From assembly GCA_002307275.1 (NCBI GenBank), contig DBTX01000095.1, forward strand, positions 1-64,000: DNA of 64,000 nt. Direction: 5' to 3'. Under the pieces are notes generated by a model. That model searched no databases, was not told the origin of the DNA, and was given only the letters and a program-made list of their open reading frames with translations. The stretch is from Hungateiclostridiaceae bacterium UBA1305 (GTDB taxonomy: Bacteria > Bacillota > Clostridia > Acetivibrionales > DTU013). Made by a program: the position numbers and the translations under genes. This document shows positions 50,549 to 59,581 of this stretch, in pieces; position 1 is the stretch's first letter, and every line of letters begins with the position of its first letter.

Positions 50549-51609
50549 TCTGCCACCTCCCTGTTCAGCTGTTCAACTTTTTCTATGATTTCCTGGTGCT
50601 TGACCAACATGCCGCCGGATCTGCCATAGGTGCTGATCGGTATTCTGCCGCAGACGCCTAATTTTACATCATATACCATCTGCGCAGGCACAGTCATCTC
50701 AACAACAAGGATATGCCGGACCAAATCATGATTGAGGCTTTCGAATGCCTCGTATGGGAACGGATTTACTGTGATAGGTCGGATCATGCCAATTTTCTGG
50801 CCCCGTGCCCTAAGTTCATCGACTACTCCATGACAGATGCGTGCACTTGTGCCATACGCCGCAATTATAGTTTCGGCATCCTCAACAAGGTACTTTTCCA
50901 CCATAATATCCTTTTGCCAGGTATCTATCATTGCCGCCATCCTCAGGTTTTGTCTTTCAATGGCAGCTTCACTTGGATCGCCATGGGAACAAAGCTTCCT
51001 CGGCCCGTTGCCGCGCCCTCTGACCGCCCATTCCTTGGCATTTATATCAACTTCTCTGAAATCAGGCAGATTAACCGGTTCTGTAACGGCAGCAATTAAT
51101 CCGTCTATTAAAAGAAGCACAGGGTTTCTGTCCCTGTCCGCAAGATCAAAAGCCATGTACGTAAGATCCGCAGCCTCCTGAACCGTCGACGGTGCCAGCA
51201 CGATCATCTGGAATCCGCCGTGCCCCGAAGCTTTTGTCGCCTGTAAATAATCGGACTGCGCATGAGTTATTGAACCGGTGCCGGGGCCTCCGCGCATCGC
51301 GTTGCATATAACCGCAGGCACTCCCACGGCAGCCATGCTGGAAAGCGCCTCGGACTTCAGACTTATCCCGGGGCCGGAGGACGATGTCATCGCACGCGCA
51401 CCTGCCATACCTGCTCCAATCACCATGTTCGCACTGGCGATTTCGCTCTCGCCCTGTATAAATATGCCTCCCACCTGAGGCATACGGCGTGCAAAATACT
51501 CAGGTATTTCATTTTGAGGTGTGATGGGATATCCGGAATAAAACCTGCATCCGGCGCGTACCGCTGATTCTGCGATTGCCTCGCAGCCTTTCATCAATGC
51601 TCTATCCAT
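50545..51609 (-). CDS. korA: 2-oxoacid:ferredoxin oxidoreductase, alpha subunit
   Basis: The alpha (pyrimidine-binding) subunit, 354 residues. GCRFYSGYPITPQNEIPEYF and GARAMTSSSGPGISLKSEAL are characteristic. TGSITHAQSDYLQATKASGHGG is the substrate-side segment. It begins three bases after the korD stop and is coupled to korB by an ATGA overlap. Confidence 0.93.
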   Translation of the reverse strand: MDRALMKGCEAIAESAVRAGCRFYSGYPITPQNEIPEYFARRMPQVGGIFIQGESEIASANMVIGAGMAGARAMTSSSGPGISLKSEALSSMAAVGVPAVICNAMRGGPGTGSITHAQSDYLQATKASGHGGFQMIVLAPSTVQEAADLTYMAFDLADRDRNPVLLLIDGLIAAVTEPVNLPDFREVDINAKEWAVRGRGNGPRKLCSHGDPSEAAIERQNLRMAAMIDTWQKDIMVEKYLVEDAETIIAAYGTSARICHGVVDELRARGQKIGMIRPITVNPFPYEAFESLNHDLVRHILVVEMTVPAQMVYDVKLGVCGRIPISTYGRSGGMLVKHQEIIEKVEQLNREVAE

Positions 51610-51612
51610 ATC

Positions 51613-51825
51613 TCAGTCATCCTCCTTGAAAAGCTCAATGGCCGCGTCAGGGCAAATAATCGAACACATTTTGCAACCTATGCAATTTTCCGGCTTTTCT
51701 GCTTTTATGTAATGGTACCCCTTTTTATTAGGTGAAGTTCCAGGTATTAATACTCCTTTTTTACAGGCTGACACACAAAAAAGACAGCCTTTGCACTTTT
51801 CCTGGTGAATTACAATATTTACCAC
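51613..51825 (-). CDS. korD: 2-oxoacid:ferredoxin oxidoreductase, delta (dicluster ferredoxin) subunit
   Basis: A 70-residue protein with two 4Fe-4S motifs, CKGCLFCVSACKKG and CIGCKMCSIICP, of the PorD/KorD type. It is the first gene of the korDABC operon, with a leader of about 217 bases from the predicted start point near 52042. The leader carries a 24-bp tandem repeat and an IclR-type site. Confidence 0.92.
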   Translation of the reverse strand: MVNIVIHQEKCKGCLFCVSACKKGVLIPGTSPNKKGYHYIKAEKPENCIGCKMCSIICPDAAIELFKEDD

Positions 51826-51924
51826 TTGATTTCCTCCTGTAAAAACTTTAATGTAATATAGAAATATCAGATATTTGATAATACATTATTCTGCTGCTTA
51901 TTTTTTACAGCTAACTTTGCTGTT

Positions 51925-51969
51925 TATTTTATGGCTTATTTTACGTCCTATTTTATGGCTTATTTTGCG
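51925..51969. repeat. Two direct repeats in the korD leader
   Basis: TATTTTATGGCTTATTTT occurs twice with a 24-base period (51925 and 51949), each followed by ACG or GCG. The copies lie between the korD promoter and its start codon. Confidence 0.65.
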
Positions 51970-52002
51970 ACTTACTTTTTAAGCTATTATTTGTATGTTA
52001 TA

Positions 52003-52023
52003 TTTTGTTCTACATTGTCGCAC
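52003..52023. promoter_or_regulatory. IclR-type operator of the korDABC operon
   Basis: Contains GTTCTACATTGTCGCAC, identical but for one base to the site before ptb over 21 positions, and related to the palindrome before iclR. It lies about 18-38 bases downstream of the predicted kor start point, a position suited to repression. Confidence 0.6.
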
Positions 52024-52048
52024 GCAGTTTTCATTTTTCATCAATTCC

Positions 52049-52077
52049 AGCGTATCATCATCTATGTTTTATGTCAA
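52049..52077 (-). promoter_or_regulatory. Promoter of the korDABC operon
   Basis: A perfect minus-strand TTGACA (52077-52072), a 17-base spacer and TACGCT (52054-52049). The -10 box is weak, which would suit regulation. The geometry relative to the operator is the same as at the ptb promoter. Confidence 0.5.
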
Positions 52078-52164
52078 GTGGATAGATATATATTTTTGAT
52101 GAATCCAGGTTTTTTTTAAAATTATAATGAATTCATTAGACTGCGGCAATGGTCTAAAAAAGTA

Positions 52165-52193
52165 TTGCTAATTTCTACCGTTTGATTTATAAT
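52165..52193 (+). promoter_or_regulatory. Promoter of iclR
   Basis: TTGCTA (52165-52170), a 17-base spacer and a perfect TATAAT (52188-52193). The expected start point is near 52200, at the edge of the operator. Confidence 0.6.
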
Positions 52194-52198
52194 ACCGT

Positions 52199-52219
52199 TT
52201 GTGTGATAATATCGCACAA
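52199..52219. promoter_or_regulatory. Palindromic operator before iclR
   Basis: Arms TTGTGTGATA and TATCGCACAA flank a central A, with nine of ten pairs complementary. It overlaps the predicted transcription start and lies 31 bases before the ATG, which suggests autorepression. Confidence 0.6.
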
Positions 52220-52249
52220 TATTTCAATAATCTCGAATGGGGGTTTACA

Positions 52250-53026
52250 ATGCCAAAACAGAATACAAATAAAATACAATCTATTGAGCGCGCGGTCATG
52301 ATTCTCGACTATCTTTCCGCAAAGCGGGGCGGAGAACGTCTGACGGTTATCAGCAAGGCTCTGAATCTAAACAAAAGCACCGCCTTTGGTATTATTTCGA
52401 CACTCGAATCTCTTGGGTTGCTGACTCAAAACGATGAAAATGAACGCTACAGGCTTGGAACCAAGTTCATCGAATACGGAATGTCAGTCCGGTCGAATAT
52501 GGAAGTCACACCCATTGCAAAACCTCACATCGAACGCTTTTTGGAGACACATAATGAAACTGTCCAGCTTGCGCTTCTGTCTCTTAATGAAGTGATTCTG
52601 GTTGAAAAGTTTGAGAGTTCCCAAACCTTCCAGATCGCCACAAAAATAGGCGAGCGTTACCCTGTGCATTGTTCCGCCTCAGGAAAAGTACTGTTGGCGT
52701 TTTTACCCGAAGAAGTATCTTCCATGATTCTCGATAACTGCACTTTCACCTGTAATACCACAAACACAATCGTAAATCGCAAAATTTTTGAAGAGGAAAT
52801 GCGTAAAGCAAGAGACCATATGTACGCTTTGGATCTTGAAGAGGGTGCGCTTGACCGCTGCTGCATTTCCGCTCCTCTCCTGAACAGTGACGGCCATTCA
52901 GTTGCGGCCATTAGCGTTACATACCCCGCAAAACACGCTCTCCATGAGGATCCAAATACCATTCAGGCCGTCGTATCGACAGCAATGGCTATTTCACGTG
53001 ATCTTGGCTATAGGGCCTCCTTATGA
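52250..53026 (+). CDS. IclR-family transcriptional regulator
   Basis: A 258-residue regulator. The N-terminal winged helix includes QSIERAVMILDYLS and LNLNKSTAFGIISTLESLGLL (about 10-60). The C-terminal GAF-like effector domain has YPVHCSASGKVLLAFLP, the conserved ligand-site segment, and GAVDR-type EEGALDRCCISAPLL. I start at the ATG after GGGGG at 52250. It is the only plus-strand gene in the catabolic island, divergent from korDABC and convergent with thiolase. Matching operators suggest it controls the kor and ptb operons and itself. Confidence 0.92.
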   Translation: MPKQNTNKIQSIERAVMILDYLSAKRGGERLTVISKALNLNKSTAFGIISTLESLGLLTQNDENERYRLGTKFIEYGMSVRSNMEVTPIAKPHIERFLETHNETVQLALLSLNEVILVEKFESSQTFQIATKIGERYPVHCSASGKVLLAFLPEEVSSMILDNCTFTCNTTNTIVNRKIFEEEMRKARDHMYALDLEEGALDRCCISAPLLNSDGHSVAAISVTYPAKHALHEDPNTIQAVVSTAMAISRDLGYRASL

Positions 53027-53027
53027 A

Positions 53028-54182
53028 TCATAGCAGTTCCAGGATGCCCGTGGCGCCCATTCCACCGCCGACACACATGGTTACAATTGCATAGCGCTTT
53101 TTGTTATCTTTCAGATAATCAAGCGCTTTACAGGTCAGAAATGCGCCGGTCGCGCCCATCGGATGACCAAGGGCCAGCGCGCCGCCATAGGGATTCACCT
53201 TTTCAGGATCAAGTCCCAGTTCCTTAACACAGGCAATCGCCTGCGATGCGAAAGCTTCATTGATCTCCACCACATCGATGTCTTCCATTTTCAGTTCTGC
53301 CCGTTTAAGAGCCTTTGGTACCGAGTATATAGGTCCAAGTCCCATAAGCGTTGCGTCACAGCCTTCAGTAGCATAGCCTGCAAGCCTGGCAATCGGCTTT
53401 ATTCCCATCTCCTTCGCCTTCTCCGCGGTTGCGAGGACTACAAAAGCGGCGGCATCCGAAGTTTGGGATGCAAGAGCGGCGGTTATGATTCCGTCCGGCT
53501 TGAAACAGGGCGCTAACCCGGCAAGACTTTCCATACTCGTTCCTTCTCTGATACCCTCATCTTTTTCAACCAGAATGCTTTCTCCGTTCGGTCCTTTCAC
53601 GTTGACCGGCACAATGGAGGAAAATTTTCCGTTTCTTCGTGCGGCAGCTGCTTTTGCGTGTGATGAGACGGCGAACTTTTCCATATCTTCGCGTGTAATG
53701 CCGTATTTCTCCGCCACATTTTCCGCAGTAATGCCCATCGACATGTATGCACCGGGATAGTTCTCCTCCAGCCAGGCGTCATGGTATTCGGGAGGAGACG
53801 GTATAAATGTGTGCGTCATATCCTCCACGCCGCCCGCAATGATTATACTGCCCTGACCTGCTTCAATTGCGTTTGCGGCAGTGGCTATAGCCTGCAGCCC
53901 GGAAGAGCAGAAGCGGTTGATGGTCTGACCGCTGACGCACTCCGGCAGGCCGGCGCGGTTTACAACGAGCCTTGCTATGTTCATTGACGCTTCGTTAATG
54001 GGGAAGGCGCAGCCCATAATGACATCTTCGATATCGGCGGGATTTATTCCCGGACATTTTGCAAGCACCCCCATGAGGGTTTGCGCAGCATATTCAACAG
54101 GGTGGGTATTTGCGAAGGAACCTTTGCGCGCACGGCAGACGGCGGATCGTCCATACGCGATAATATATGCTTCATTCTTCAT
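53028..54182 (-). CDS. Acetyl-CoA acetyltransferase (thiolase)
   Basis: Thiolase cleaves acetoacetyl-CoA with CoA to two acetyl-CoA, or runs in reverse. It has 384 residues. Cys92 in NRFCSSGLQAIA is the nucleophile, EINEAFASQ and GGALALGHPMGATGA give the second and third active-site segments, and CVGGGMGATGI the catalytic C-terminal Cys. AGGAG precedes the ATG. It is the last gene of the ptb-to-thiolase operon and nearly touches the convergent iclR stop. Confidence 0.94.
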   Translation of the reverse strand: MKNEAYIIAYGRSAVCRARKGSFANTHPVEYAAQTLMGVLAKCPGINPADIEDVIMGCAFPINEASMNIARLVVNRAGLPECVSGQTINRFCSSGLQAIATAANAIEAGQGSIIIAGGVEDMTHTFIPSPPEYHDAWLEENYPGAYMSMGITAENVAEKYGITREDMEKFAVSSHAKAAAARRNGKFSSIVPVNVKGPNGESILVEKDEGIREGTSMESLAGLAPCFKPDGIITAALASQTSDAAAFVVLATAEKAKEMGIKPIARLAGYATEGCDATLMGLGPIYSVPKALKRAELKMEDIDVVEINEAFASQAIACVKELGLDPEKVNPYGGALALGHPMGATGAFLTCKALDYLKDNKKRYAIVTMCVGGGMGATGILELL

Positions 54183-54185
54183 GGC

Positions 54186-55136
54186 TTACTCTCCTTTTAA
54201 AATGTACTTTTGGTATGCGTTATCAATTAAATCCATTTCCTCCATGCTTAATTCCCAATACCCGGCTTTTGCATTTTCTTCTGCCTGCTGTCTGTTTCTG
54301 ACACCTACCAATGCGGATGTTACCCCTTCATGCTTCCATACCCAGTTTATCGCAACATGAGACACCGGTTTACCATACTTCTCCGCTATCATCCTGAGTG
54401 TTTTTAAAAGCTCTTGTATACAATCAAACCTGTCATTTTCAAAATACGGATAAAATTCCTTTCTTCTGTCCCCTGCTTTGAATTGATGGTCTTTTTTGTA
54501 TTTTCCGCTTAAAACACCGGCGCCAAGCGATCCATATGTTATTATTCCCATACCCTTCTTTATGCAATATGGCAACATGCTTTTTTCGGTTTCACGCTCC
54601 AGGATGGAATAACTAAGCTGCTGACTGACTATTTTCAAATATTTTGATACTTGTTCAATTTGTTCTTCAGAAAAATTTGAAACCCCCAGGCACCTGAATT
54701 TCCCTTGTTCATATAGTTTAATCAAAGCCGGCATGGTATCTTCAAAAGGTGTGGCCGGGTCAGGCCAATGAATCTGATACAGGTCTATGCAATCCACACC
54801 CAATCTTCTAAGGCTGTTATCGATTTCTTTATAAATTGATTCCGGCTTAAGACAATTGATAAATTCCTGACCGTCTCTCAATATTCCGACTTTTGTGGCG
54901 ATTATTAATCCATCGCGCCTGCCTTTTATAGCTTTTCCGACTAATTCCTCAGAATATCCGTCGCCATATGCGGGCGCAGTATCTATAAGATTTATACCAA
55001 AATCAATTCCTGCCTGTATAGCCTTTACGGACTCCGCATCATCAGATTCGCCCCAGTAATCACCTGCTATCGCCCAGGTACCGATTCCAATTACGGATGC
55101 TTTCAAATCACTGGTTCCCAAAGTCTTTAATTTCAT
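54186..55136 (-). CDS. Aldo/keto reductase
   Basis: This NAD(P)H-dependent AKR has 316 residues and a TIM-barrel fold. NLIDTAPAYGDGYSEELVGKAI contains the catalytic Asp and Tyr, IIATKVG the Lys, and DLYQIHWPDP the His. It belongs to the large COG0667-type group without specific substrate assignment. It sits between thiolase and butyrate kinase, so it may reduce an aldehyde or ketone of the pathway. AAAGGA precedes the ATG. Confidence 0.88.
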   Translation of the reverse strand: MKLKTLGTSDLKASVIGIGTWAIAGDYWGESDDAESVKAIQAGIDFGINLIDTAPAYGDGYSEELVGKAIKGRRDGLIIATKVGILRDGQEFINCLKPESIYKEIDNSLRRLGVDCIDLYQIHWPDPATPFEDTMPALIKLYEQGKFRCLGVSNFSEEQIEQVSKYLKIVSQQLSYSILERETEKSMLPYCIKKGMGIITYGSLGAGVLSGKYKKDHQFKAGDRRKEFYPYFENDRFDCIQELLKTLRMIAEKYGKPVSHVAINWVWKHEGVTSALVGVRNRQQAEENAKAGYWELSMEEMDLIDNAYQKYILKGE

Positions 55137-55174
55137 AAGCCAATATCCTTTCTATCCAAACTTGTGCGTATAGA

Positions 55175-56272
55175 TTATTGGAAACCCTTAAAGACCGGCA
55201 CTCCGGTGTAGTCTCTGGCAGCCTCCTGCCCTCGCAGGATACGCAGGACGCCGCAGGCAAGCGCCTCAAGTTCCAATTCTCCGGGGTAAATCTTTACCGG
55301 CGCGATAAATCCAACCATCTTCTTTAGTGTTTCCACAACCTCGGCATCACGTGCGATACCTCCGGTAAGGATGATTGCGTCGACCTCCCCACAAAACACA
55401 GCGGCCATGGAGCTTATGTTTTTTGCAAGCTGGTAAACAAAGGCGCTAAACACCAGCTCCGCATAAGTATCGCCGTCCTTTATTCTTTTGTGTATCTCAA
55501 GCATATCGCTGCTGCCCAGGTGATCAATAAGACCTCCGGTTTTTACGATCCGGGAATACAACTCGTCACGGGTATTCCCGCCTGAAAAACACAGATCAAG
55601 AAACGGCAGAGTGGGAAGTTCCCCTGCTCTGGTGGGCATCATGGGACCATTTCCGATAATATTGCTGGTGGTATCAACGGCGCGACCTTTTTTATGCGCA
55701 GTTATTGAGACCCCTCCGCCGATATGGGCAACGATAAAATTCATCTGCTCATACCTTTTACCCATGTCTGCCGCCGCACGTATCGCAATTTCCTTTTGAT
55801 TCAGGGCATGGAACTGGCTGCCGCGGTAAATGCCTTTAAGACCGGTTATACGGGCAACATCTTCCATTTCATCCACATCCGGGGGATTTACAATGAAAGC
55901 CTTTCCGCCATATTCGCGCGCAAAAAGGTGTGCAAGCCTGGGACCGAGTACAGCCGGATGTTTAAACTTCGTGGTGCGTCCATCTTCAAGCATGACATCG
56001 TTAACGCTGTAAACCCCGCCTTCCATTGATTTCAAGCCGCCGCCCCTGCCGGAAAAGGCGTCCACCCTGTTAAGATCATACCCCTTTTCACGTACAATTC
56101 TCACAATCGCATCCTTGCGATATTCAAGTTGATCGTCCAGGTTCTTAAAACCGGCAAGCTCAGATGCCGAATGATCTGCCTTTTCCATAAACAAAGGGAC
56201 TTCGCCTTCAAACAGACCAATCTTCGTGGTAGTGGAGCCAGGATTTATCGCAAATATTCTGTAATCCCCCAT
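55175..56272 (-). CDS. buk: Butyrate kinase
   Basis: Butyrate kinase makes ATP from butyryl phosphate. It has 365 residues, with intact ASKHA motifs INPGSTTTKIGLFE, FSGRGGGLKSMEGGVY, FIVAHIGGGVSITAHKKGR and IILTGGIARD. It pairs with the phosphotransbutyrylase at 61248 in the same operon. AGGAG precedes the ATG. Branched-chain acyl phosphates are alternative substrates of the family. Confidence 0.93.
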   Translation of the reverse strand: MGDYRIFAINPGSTTTKIGLFEGEVPLFMEKADHSASELAGFKNLDDQLEYRKDAIVRIVREKGYDLNRVDAFSGRGGGLKSMEGGVYSVNDVMLEDGRTTKFKHPAVLGPRLAHLFAREYGGKAFIVNPPDVDEMEDVARITGLKGIYRGSQFHALNQKEIAIRAAADMGKRYEQMNFIVAHIGGGVSITAHKKGRAVDTTSNIIGNGPMMPTRAGELPTLPFLDLCFSGGNTRDELYSRIVKTGGLIDHLGSSDMLEIHKRIKDGDTYAELVFSAFVYQLAKNISSMAAVFCGEVDAIILTGGIARDAEVVETLKKMVGFIAPVKIYPGELELEALACGVLRILRGQEAARDYTGVPVFKGFQ

Positions 56273-56331
56273 GATCGGACTCCTTTTCTTATATTTATAA
56301 CTGTACCTATATTTGTAGCTGCATAAAACAA

Positions 56332-57111
56332 TTACCTGTTTTTGTAAACCGGTTGCCTTTTTTCGATAACTGCGTGCAAGCCTTCAACACGGTCTTCTGT
56401 TGAGAACAAAAGAGTAAAATGCTGTTTTTCATAATCTCTTCCGACACCGCTGCCATAATTTACGCAGAAATTAATGACCTGTTTGCCGGCGCCTACAGCC
56501 ATGCCCGGCATGGCAATGATTTTTTCGGCCATTTTAAGCGCGCAGGCCATCACCTCTTCATTGGCAGCCAAATCATTAATAAGTCCGACTTCCAAAGCCT
56601 CGAAGCCCCTCAGCCGTTTTCCCAGCAATATCATTTCCTTCGCTTTGGCAGCGCCGAGCAGATTGGTCAGCCGCTGGGTTCCGCCGGCTCCGGGAAGGAT
56701 GCCGAGGCTTACCTCCGGAAGGCCGAAAATACTATTTTCGCCGGCGACCCTGAAATCGCAGGCAAGCGCAAGCTCCAGACCGCCGCCCAGCGCAAAGCCG
56801 CAAATAGCTGCTATAACCGGTATGCGCAGGCCTTCAAGACGATTGTTGATGCTTTGTGCCAATAGGGCTATCCGCTCCGCCTCAGCGGGAGTCGCGTCCA
56901 TAATCTCGGTAATATCGGCACCCGCGGCGAACGCTTTACTGCCGCCGGTAATGATCAGCACACGAACGCTTAAATTATCTTCAAGCCGGGTAATCGCGTC
57001 TTCCAGTTCAAGATTCATGCTTCTGCACAGGGCGTTGTATGCTTTGGGACGATTCAGCGTTATTATGGCTATTCCATTTTCCACACTGAAGATAATATTC
57101 TGATATTCCAT
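56332..57111 (-). CDS. crt: Enoyl-CoA hydratase (crotonase)
   Basis: Crotonase hydrates crotonyl-CoA to 3-hydroxybutyryl-CoA. It has 259 residues from the ATG at 57111; an upstream TTG lacks support. AFAAGADITEIMD and ALGGGLELALACDFRVA form the oxyanion hole, and PEVSLGILPGAGGTQRL contains the two catalytic Glu positions (PEV and GILPGAGG). It lies directly downstream of 4-hydroxybutyryl-CoA dehydratase, whose product is crotonyl-CoA. Confidence 0.92.
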   Translation of the reverse strand: MEYQNIIFSVENGIAIITLNRPKAYNALCRSMNLELEDAITRLEDNLSVRVLIITGGSKAFAAGADITEIMDATPAEAERIALLAQSINNRLEGLRIPVIAAICGFALGGGLELALACDFRVAGENSIFGLPEVSLGILPGAGGTQRLTNLLGAAKAKEMILLGKRLRGFEALEVGLINDLAANEEVMACALKMAEKIIAMPGMAVGAGKQVINFCVNYGSGVGRDYEKQHFTLLFSTEDRVEGLHAVIEKRQPVYKNR

Positions 57112-57148
57112 GTGCTCTTGTACCTTTCTATTCAATTATTGAGTAATA

Positions 57149-58678
57149 TCAGCGTTTGTCATGCATCTGGCGGTATTTCTCAAGCACTTTGCGGGGTGTG
57201 ACAGATTCTCTGCGGTAAATCGGGATATCCGCCTGAATACCGGCAAGATACTTCGCAATACCTTTCAGTTCATTGATATCATAGCGGGACATCATGGCAA
57301 TAACTTCCATTTGAGGGGATCCTCCGCCATGCAGCCCGGCGACGATCATACTGCCGCCAAACTCGTTTACAATCTGATCCTGTATCATTCTGAAGCAGCG
57401 ATGCACATCCTCAGCCGGGATAGCGGGATTTCTCATGATATATTTATTCAGAAGCTCTCCCACATTGTCTTCGGCGTAAAACGTGTTCTCAAGCGGTAAT
57501 GTGGCGATAAGCCCACCTGCAAGATCGGATACGATCTTCGCTTCGTTGTAGATCTCCTCGCCTGCCAGCTTGCGTCCCGCATTTGTCAGTATCTCATCGG
57601 GAATCATCGTACCGGAAGGCGACTTCTCCGCACGGTATGCACTTGCGACGCCTGCCGCGTAAACAAGCTCCGCGATACCGATTATATGGCAAAGCTTTTC
57701 CTTCACATGCCCTTCTTTTTCAATTCCGTTGTATTCCGCGACGAGTGCTGCCTGGCTTGCGAGCACCTCAGAGGTCGCCGGCTTGCAGCCTGTATAGGAA
57801 TGTCTGTGAAAATGAGCGAACATGAGCGCCAAAAATCCCGCATATGGCGTACATTCGGGATTTCCCAAGCCGTTCATGAAAACTCTGTCATTCGGTATAA
57901 AAACATCATCAAAAATTGTAAGTGATTCCATATCGCCCACATGAGCAATGGGCGCGTCAATATGGCTTCTCTTGTGGCGCAGTCCGGGCACACAGGCAAG
58001 CTTTACCCCCGGCCAGTCAGCCGGTATCGCAAACGATACTGCGTAGGCAAAATCGTTTTTGCCCATAAATCGAGTGGGCGTAACAATGATTTCATCCACA
58101 TAGGGGGCTGCCGAATTGCAGGACTTCGCGCCACGCACTACGATTCCGTCAGGGCGGGTTTCAACTACCCTCATGTACATGTCCGGATCGGCCTGCTCGT
58201 AGGGACGTTTGAGCCTGTCGCCCTTTACGTCGGTCTGAGCGCAGTTTGCAACGATATCGTTTTCCTGCACCCACGCGAGATACTTCATAAACCTTTTGTT
58301 ATATTCGGTTCCGAGGTCCAGATCCATTTCATACGTAACAACCGAAAGCGCATTCAATGCATCAATACCCATGCAACGCTGAATACAGCCTCCCACACGG
58401 TGGGAGAGCAGTCTGGTCATTTCCTGTTTTTTCAGAAGATCGTCAACCGTTTGGTGTATATGTGTAAAACGGTTGATGGTCTCGCCGTTCAAGTGTGAGG
58501 TGGCGGTGCAGACATCCTTGTATCTCTCGTCGTGCGCACAGTCAAAGGTCTGCCTCATTACGTAAATGCCCCCTGCAAGCCTGGGATCCGAACGGTCTAT
58601 TACCTCGTCGCCAAGATAGATATTGGGTTTCATTTTTAAAAGTCTTTCATAATATTGCTCATAGGTTCCTACCGGCAT
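57149..58678 (-). CDS. abfD: 4-hydroxybutyryl-CoA dehydratase / vinylacetyl-CoA isomerase
   Basis: This 4Fe-4S, FAD enzyme of the 4-hydroxyphenylacetate 3-hydroxylase fold dehydrates 4-hydroxybutyryl-CoA to crotonyl-CoA by a ketyl radical. It has 509 residues. The cluster ligands are all present and offset by one from the characterised enzyme (Cys99, Cys103, His292, Cys299): Cys98 and Cys102 in GGCIQRCMG, His291 and Cys298 in HRHSYTGCKP. This separates it from flavin hydroxylases without a cluster. AGGAGG precedes the ATG. No 4-hydroxybutyrate dehydrogenase or CoA transferase is in the window. Confidence 0.93.
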   Translation of the reverse strand: MPVGTYEQYYERLLKMKPNIYLGDEVIDRSDPRLAGGIYVMRQTFDCAHDERYKDVCTATSHLNGETINRFTHIHQTVDDLLKKQEMTRLLSHRVGGCIQRCMGIDALNALSVVTYEMDLDLGTEYNKRFMKYLAWVQENDIVANCAQTDVKGDRLKRPYEQADPDMYMRVVETRPDGIVVRGAKSCNSAAPYVDEIIVTPTRFMGKNDFAYAVSFAIPADWPGVKLACVPGLRHKRSHIDAPIAHVGDMESLTIFDDVFIPNDRVFMNGLGNPECTPYAGFLALMFAHFHRHSYTGCKPATSEVLASQAALVAEYNGIEKEGHVKEKLCHIIGIAELVYAAGVASAYRAEKSPSGTMIPDEILTNAGRKLAGEEIYNEAKIVSDLAGGLIATLPLENTFYAEDNVGELLNKYIMRNPAIPAEDVHRCFRMIQDQIVNEFGGSMIVAGLHGGGSPQMEVIAMMSRYDINELKGIAKYLAGIQADIPIYRRESVTPRKVLEKYRQMHDKR

Positions 58679-58692
58679 ACATTTATCCTCCT

Positions 58693-59553
58693 CTAATTTT
58701 GGTTATAGTCATACCAGCCGTGGCCGTTTTTTACGCCATACCTTCCGGCACGGTAATTTGCCTTAATGGATTGTGGGGTCGCCCACTTGGGGTTTTTACT
58801 TTCTTCAAATAAATAATCGCATACATGCGGAAAGGTATCCAGTCCGCCTATATCCATCAGCTCAAAGGGTCCCATCGGATGATTAAGGCCGTATTTGAGA
58901 GCGAGATCTATGTCTTCCTTGGATGCTATCCCCTCCTCATAAACCGAAATGGCTTCCAGAAACATCGCGAAAAGAATGCGGTTTACAATAAAGCCCGGAG
59001 TATCCTTTTTAAGTAAGACAGGGATTTTCCCAAGCGCTTTCGTAACCTCATTTACAGTTTTACAGGTCTCCTCGGAAGTATAGTAGCCATTTATGATTTC
59101 TATAAGCTTCATGGCATGCACCGGGTTAAAAAAGTGCATTCCGATCACCTTGTCAGGGCGGGACGTGGCCGATGCGATCGAGGTGACGGAAAGCGACGAG
59201 GTATTCGTTGCAAAAATTGTTTCCGGTTTGCAGACCGCGTCAAGCTCCTTGAATATCGACTGCTTGGTCTGCATATCCTCAATAACAGCCTCTATTACAA
59301 GGTCGCTGCTAGCGCAGTCAGCCAACTTGTAAATTGGGATTAATCTTTCAAGTGCCGAGTTCTTTTCTTCCTCTTTTATCTTTCCTTTGCTCACGCTTTT
59401 TTCAAGCATGGCTGCTATACGTTTAATGGAATTTTGCGATTCCTCCTGGCTTATGCCCCAAAGGCATACTTCAAAACCGTTTATCGCCGCGTGCTGTGCA
59501 ATGGCGCTTCCCATTTGCCCGGCGCCAATCACTGAGATTCTTTTTACATCCAT
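58693..59553 (-). CDS. hbd: 3-hydroxybutyryl-CoA dehydrogenase
   Basis: This NAD(P)-dependent dehydrogenase has 286 residues. The Rossmann start is VIGAGQMGSAIAQHAA. IFATNTSSLSVTSIASA and GMHFFNPVHAMKLIEII hold the catalytic Ser/His region, and NHPMGPFELMDIGGLDT the C-terminal substrate domain. It oxidises 3-hydroxybutyryl-CoA to acetoacetyl-CoA or the reverse. It ends in TAG, which overlaps the ribosome site of abfD. Confidence 0.94.
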   Translation of the reverse strand: MDVKRISVIGAGQMGSAIAQHAAINGFEVCLWGISQEESQNSIKRIAAMLEKSVSKGKIKEEEKNSALERLIPIYKLADCASSDLVIEAVIEDMQTKQSIFKELDAVCKPETIFATNTSSLSVTSIASATSRPDKVIGMHFFNPVHAMKLIEIINGYYTSEETCKTVNEVTKALGKIPVLLKKDTPGFIVNRILFAMFLEAISVYEEGIASKEDIDLALKYGLNHPMGPFELMDIGGLDTFPHVCDYLFEESKNPKWATPQSIKANYRAGRYGVKNGHGWYDYNQN

Positions 59554-59581
59554 CTGTTGAAACCCCTCTCTTAAAAAATTA

